From contig CM042011.1 of assembly GCA_023525715.1 (NCBI GenBank), positions 2,791,566 to 2,855,565 on the forward strand: 64,000 nucleotides of DNA. Reading direction: 5' to 3'. This document shows, piece by piece, positions 60,330 through 64,000 of this stretch; within the stretch, counting starts at the first letter, position 1, and the number at the start of each line of letters is the position of its first letter. The DNA is from Cichorium intybus (Eukaryota; Streptophyta; Magnoliopsida; Asterales; Asteraceae). A program made the translations under genes and the position numbers. Under the pieces are notes generated by a model that saw nothing but the letters and a program-made list of their open reading frames with translations, had not been told where the DNA came from and did no database searches.

Positions 60330-61700
60330 TGCTTTACAAAGTGCGCATATACCTAATGGAATAACGCATATACCTAATGGAATACTTATGCATCAATCAA
60401 ACAATACATAAGGGGTCTCGAAACATTTCAGTATGGATAATGTTAATCCTTTAAGAACTTTAATGGTTGTTATATTACTAAATATGACAAAGATCCATAT
60501 TGCCCATGTAAAGAAAATGAACAAGTACTTGGTACAAAAATATGATACCTTAATGCAATTAGAGCCTATATGTATCTTACCAATTATAGTAGATCAGTCA
60601 TTTCATTTACTTTAAACTTGATAGCAAGGTTCAGTTCATCACCAACAAGAAGACATAGGAAAGGGATCAAGCACATATTTCGATACCTATGGGGAACTGT
60701 TGATTTAGGCTTATTTTATCCTAATGGTTTAAAATAAGGCTTGAATGGTTATACATGTGCATGTTACTTCTTTGATTGATCCTCATAGAGCTAGATCTCA
60801 ACATGAATATGTATTCATGAATAGAGGTATTGCAATTTCCATGCATTCTTAAAAGTAAACACTTGTTTCTACGTCTTCAAATCATGTTGAAGTAATTGTG
60901 CTAAATGATGCTAGTAGAGAACTATGCAGTCAATCTCGGGAGATAGCGCCGAGATAGCGCCGAGATAGCGTTTCTCGGGCTTAGGCCGAGATAAAAATCA
61001 AAATCTCGCTCAGTAATCTCGCCAGCGAGAATCTCGCCGAGATTTGCCGAGATTTGCCGAGATTTGCCGAGATTTTGTCCGAGATAGCGCCGAGATTTGC
61101 CGAGATTTACTTTTCAGAAGATGTGAATGCATTAAACGATGTTGAATCGGATGCCGAACCCATGGATTGCGATTAGATTTATGTTTGACACGTTGACACT
61201 TTTCATATTAGAATATTATCTATGTTTTATGTGACATTTTTATGCAACTTTTTGTGATATTAATTCTACGTAGTATTAATAGTCTAAAAGTAACAAAAAA
61301 AAAACCCCCCGCTATACCACCGCTATACCACCGCGATAAACGCTAAATCAAATCTCGCTAGGTGACCGCTATAAGGTTTATGACCGAGATAACTGCATAG
61401 GTAGAGAATGCACATGGTTAAGATCGATAACATAACTCATATTAACTTTATGGGGACTAGATAAAGATAAAGCTCTAACTTTAATTTACAAACATAATGT
61501 AGCATGTATCATTTAAATGAAAGAATGATAAATCAAAAGCCACTAGACGAAACATATACCGCCAAAGGTATTCGAGTACACTCAAAGCTTATAATGGACC
61601 ACCAGGTTGATATACAATTTGTTCAATCTAGAAAAAATGAGTAGATATTTTCACAAAAATACTTCCTATTGCAATCTCTAGAAAACAGGCTCATGGTATC
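60330..61700 (+). pseudogene. Ty1/copia pol remnant (end of reverse transcriptase and RNase H)
   Basis: In several frames and with many stops the sequence follows the copia order: HIPNGILMHQSNNT, DPYCPCKENEQVLG, YLTNYSR then LIARFSSSPTRRHRKGIKHI (with FRYLWGTVDLGLFYPNG after it), SNHVEVIVLNDASRE, then after the hAT insert TWLRSIT and KVFEYTQSL. A short tandem duplication of CATATACCTAATGG is at 60340-60385. No LTR was found. It is an old, inactive fragment. Confidence 0.85.
60922..61400. mobile_element. hAT MITE with perfect 8-bp duplication
   Basis: Ends CTATGCAGTCAATCTCGG and CCGAGATAACTGCATAG are inverted. GTAGAGAA flanks both sides (60914-60921 and 61401-61408). Inside, GCCGAGATTT and GCGCCGAGATAGC repeat many times. 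Removing it restores the copia frame. No coding capacity. Confidence 0.92.
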
Positions 61701-62239
61701 AGAATGTGACATGTGCACGACACATAATAGTTAATGGAGATCTAAATGAGAGGGGGGGGGTCAACTATACATAACACTCTTTTCCATTGGTGAAAGTTTT
61801 TTTCCTACCGGGGTTTCTTTACAAGGTTTGTAGTTAAGTAATACTTCAAAGTTGAACTTGTATTAGAATATTACCACCATATGAGAAAAGTTATAAATAA
61901 TTTGATCTAGATGATCGAGGCATGAACAACCTATGTAGATCAAATTTTCAACTCTTATCAAATCCTTTAACTATTACTTATTATTTGATAATATATGACT
62001 ATATGGCAAATTATAGTATAAATGCCTCTTGATGAAAAAGATGAAAACACACCATCTGAATACACTTCTATAAGTGATCAAATTCTATCCAAGTCTTCTT
62101 CATTCTCTTTATAAAGTTTTAGTCACATCAAGTTTATATTTGTTTCTTATTTTTCCAAATAATTATATATTATTCCTACAATTTTGTCAATGGCACAATA
62201 TTTTTGTTGAGTTTTAGATGAGTGGATTCAATAAATATT
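61701..62239. other. AT-rich intergenic DNA
   Basis: No gene recognised. A G9 run lies at about 61751-61759. The last 9 bases are the left target duplication of the next element. Confidence 0.4.
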
Positions 62240-63394
62240 GGCAAAATGATACCGTAGCCCATCGAACTTTTAGCTTATGGTTTAAAAGGTCCCTAAACTA
62301 ATTTTTTTTTTGCTTTTTAAGGGTACGAAGTATAGATTAATCGTTTTATTTAATCCTTTAACAGAATATAGCCGGTTACATTGCCACATAGACCGATCTG
62401 ATCCTACATGGCTGCACTGTAGCACTGAGATGGTACGTGACTTGGCTGCAATGTCATCTCTACACCAATTTTTCCCTCACCTTAATCCCCAACCTTCAAA
62501 ACCCTACCGTTACCGTCACCATCCTTCCGACTTGTATCCTTTCCTTCAAAAACCCGACTCAGATAATTTACCGTTCAATACATGCCCACCAAACCCTCTT
62601 CTCCTTTACAAACTGTCATCTTTAAAGCCGGAAAAATCTTCCAATCTGTCATCATCGTCGAAGTGGAAGAATTTCAGAAAACTCCCAAAAAAGCTTCAAG
62701 AAATCGCAAAACTCTTCTGATCTGTACAAGAACTATTGTGAAATCAGGCTTTTGGCTGTCATCTTTGAAGCCAAAAGTCTGCTTTTTTGAACAGCTCTCG
62801 CCGACCCAAAAGCCTGATTTTTTAGATGTATTTAATTAGTTATTTATTTTAGATGTAATCGATTCTATTGCAGCCGTCGACCAATTCGTGATATCTTTGA
62901 AGCTGATTTTGTGCTTTAATCACCAATTCGCAATTGCAACTTTAATCACCAATAGTCGATTTTTGAGATTGTATTTAATTAGTTAAAAATCTTTGAAGCC
63001 GGCACCAATTGGTGCCATCTTTGAAGCCGATTGATGCTTTAATTAATCACCAAAGGCTTAGCTGCTTGATTTTATTTTGTTATTATTGGGTTTGCAACAG
63101 AGCTTTTCGCCTTCAATGAATAATGGGTTCTTGAATATGTTTAAGTTAATGCAAAAAAAAAAAAAAAAAAGCGTTGATAACCAATTCGATGACGTGGCAT
63201 ATGACGTGGTTTGTGACATCTATGTGACTAGGAAAAAACCATGCTTATGTGGAATGATAACCTGCTACAATGGGTTAAGGAACCATATTAGCATGTTAAA
63301 ATACAGTTCAATCCCTTAGAAGGCAAGAAAAAAAAGAAGAGGGACCTTTTAAATCAAGAGCTAAAAGTTTGATGGACTACACTGTCATTTTGCC
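62240..63394. mobile_element. Non-autonomous Mutator-type element, 9-bp duplication
   Basis: The left end GGCAAAATGATACCGTAG... and the right end ...CTACACTGTCATTTTGCC are inverted, and similarity continues for about 75 bp (AAACTTTTAGCT, TTTAAAAGGTCCCT). ATAAATATT flanks both sides (62231-62239 and 63395-63403), a 9-bp duplication as expected for Mutator elements. The 136-codon ORF inside (62310-62720) shows no known domain. The centre has imperfect direct repeats around ATCTTTGAAGCCGATT and CACCAATTCGCAATT (62890-63060). Confidence 0.88.
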
Positions 63395-63403
63395 ATAAAT
63401 ATT

Positions 63404-64000
63404 TCATATGTAGTTTTAGTCCAATAACATTATCCTCAATGTTACAGCTAGTAGTGTATGTTGTCTCATCTTTTTCGTATAAATAATAAGATTAATATCT
63501 TGACGATTTTATGATAAACTACACGTATTTAGAAACAATTAATTATTATCTTAAAACTTATCATGTTTATCAAAATAACCTTTAGAATGTTATTTAAACC
63601 TTAATGAATTGATAATCGAAATTTGTTTTGTTATATAACAATTTATATCACATAATTGTTTAGACTATGATTGATTGATTTGCAGACTAGCTAAAAAACT
63701 AGCTGTTAGCTGATAAAAATGATGTTTGGTACTAGCTGATAAGCTACCTAGGAAAATTAAAATGACATAAAAGGCATGTAGAACTATAGATTTATTTACA
63801 ATTAATAAATGGTGTAATTGGGATAATTAAAAAACTTATAAGATCGTTGAATTGCTAGTCTAAGTCATTTTAAAAAAACTAGTTTATAAGCTACATTTTG
63901 TGCTATTAAACACGACTACCTAAAAAATCTCAACAAAATAAGTTAACTTATCAACAAAATAAGTTAACTTATAAATTAGTGGTGACATGTCTCACATAAC
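63404..64000. other. AT-rich right edge, possible MITE
   Basis: ACTAGCTGTTAGCTGATAA...TTTGGTACTAGCTGATAAGCTA (63690-63750) and AAACTAGTTTATAAGCTA (63877-63895) suggest a hAT-type MITE. Its ends cannot be fixed within the window. Confidence 0.3.

Overview
This is nuclear DNA of a flowering plant, almost certainly a eudicot. It is AT-rich, genes have introns with GT/AG borders, and (TA)n microsatellites are long. Plant-specific families are present: KNOX homeobox, FAR1/MULE transposases, ALP1-like Harbinger transposases, plant Ulp1 transposon proteases and an Agenet domain. The style of the repeats reminds me of Asteraceae, but I cannot prove that from sequence alone. Most of the window is transposable elements of several classes, often nested. 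One ordinary host gene is clear: a class I KNOX homeobox gene on the minus strand (15527-22101).

Layout. 1-11381: an array of Athila-like LTR-retrotransposon segments in alternating orientation, with one intact 438-codon ORF (5977-7293) between inverted arms of about 2.1 kb; the last LTR end is fused into a Harbinger Myb-like gene (11382-12338, one stop). 12681-13556: a complete TRIM retroelement with a 5-bp target duplication. 15527-22101: a KNAT2/KNAT6-type KNOX gene, five exons, 330 codons, with a 5-kb third intron. 22431-24441: an apparently intact PIF/Harbinger element, 330 bp upstream of the KNOX start codon. 24785-31202: two Harbinger transposase pseudogenes, a pogo/Emigrant-like element inserted in the first, and a hAT-type MITE. 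32909 to about 45000: a candidate gene-capturing Helitron. Its 3' end is recognisable on the minus strand at 32909, and exon fragments of phosphoserine phosphatase, eIFiso4G, N-carbamoylputrescine amidase, Argonaute and MORC follow, all on the minus strand.

45799-57140: the most interesting part. An 11-kb Mutator-like element (MULE) lies between (TA)n tracts. It carries an intact five-exon FAR1-type MULE transposase (807 codons), a small TATA-driven tandem Agenet/Tudor-like gene and a Ulp1-like protease gene that looks damaged. More than 35 copies of a short dyad, roughly ATTCT(C/A)W(G/T)AGAAT, are scattered through its introns and intergenic DNA and are almost absent from coding exons. A 251-bp relative with similar termini and related dyads sits next to it, also inside (TA)n.

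57221-64000: AT-rich DNA with a duplicated hairpin MITE, a decayed Ty1/copia pol interrupted by a hAT MITE with a perfect 8-bp target duplication, and a 1.15-kb non-autonomous Mutator-type element with a 9-bp duplication.

How the parts may relate. The MULE resembles self-contained systems in which a transposase travels with accessory proteins. The Agenet protein plus the dispersed dyads suggest a sequence-specific chromatin or anti-silencing device comparable in logic to VANC of Arabidopsis VANDAL elements; this is inference. The Harbinger insertion and the long intron are the features most likely to affect KNOX expression.
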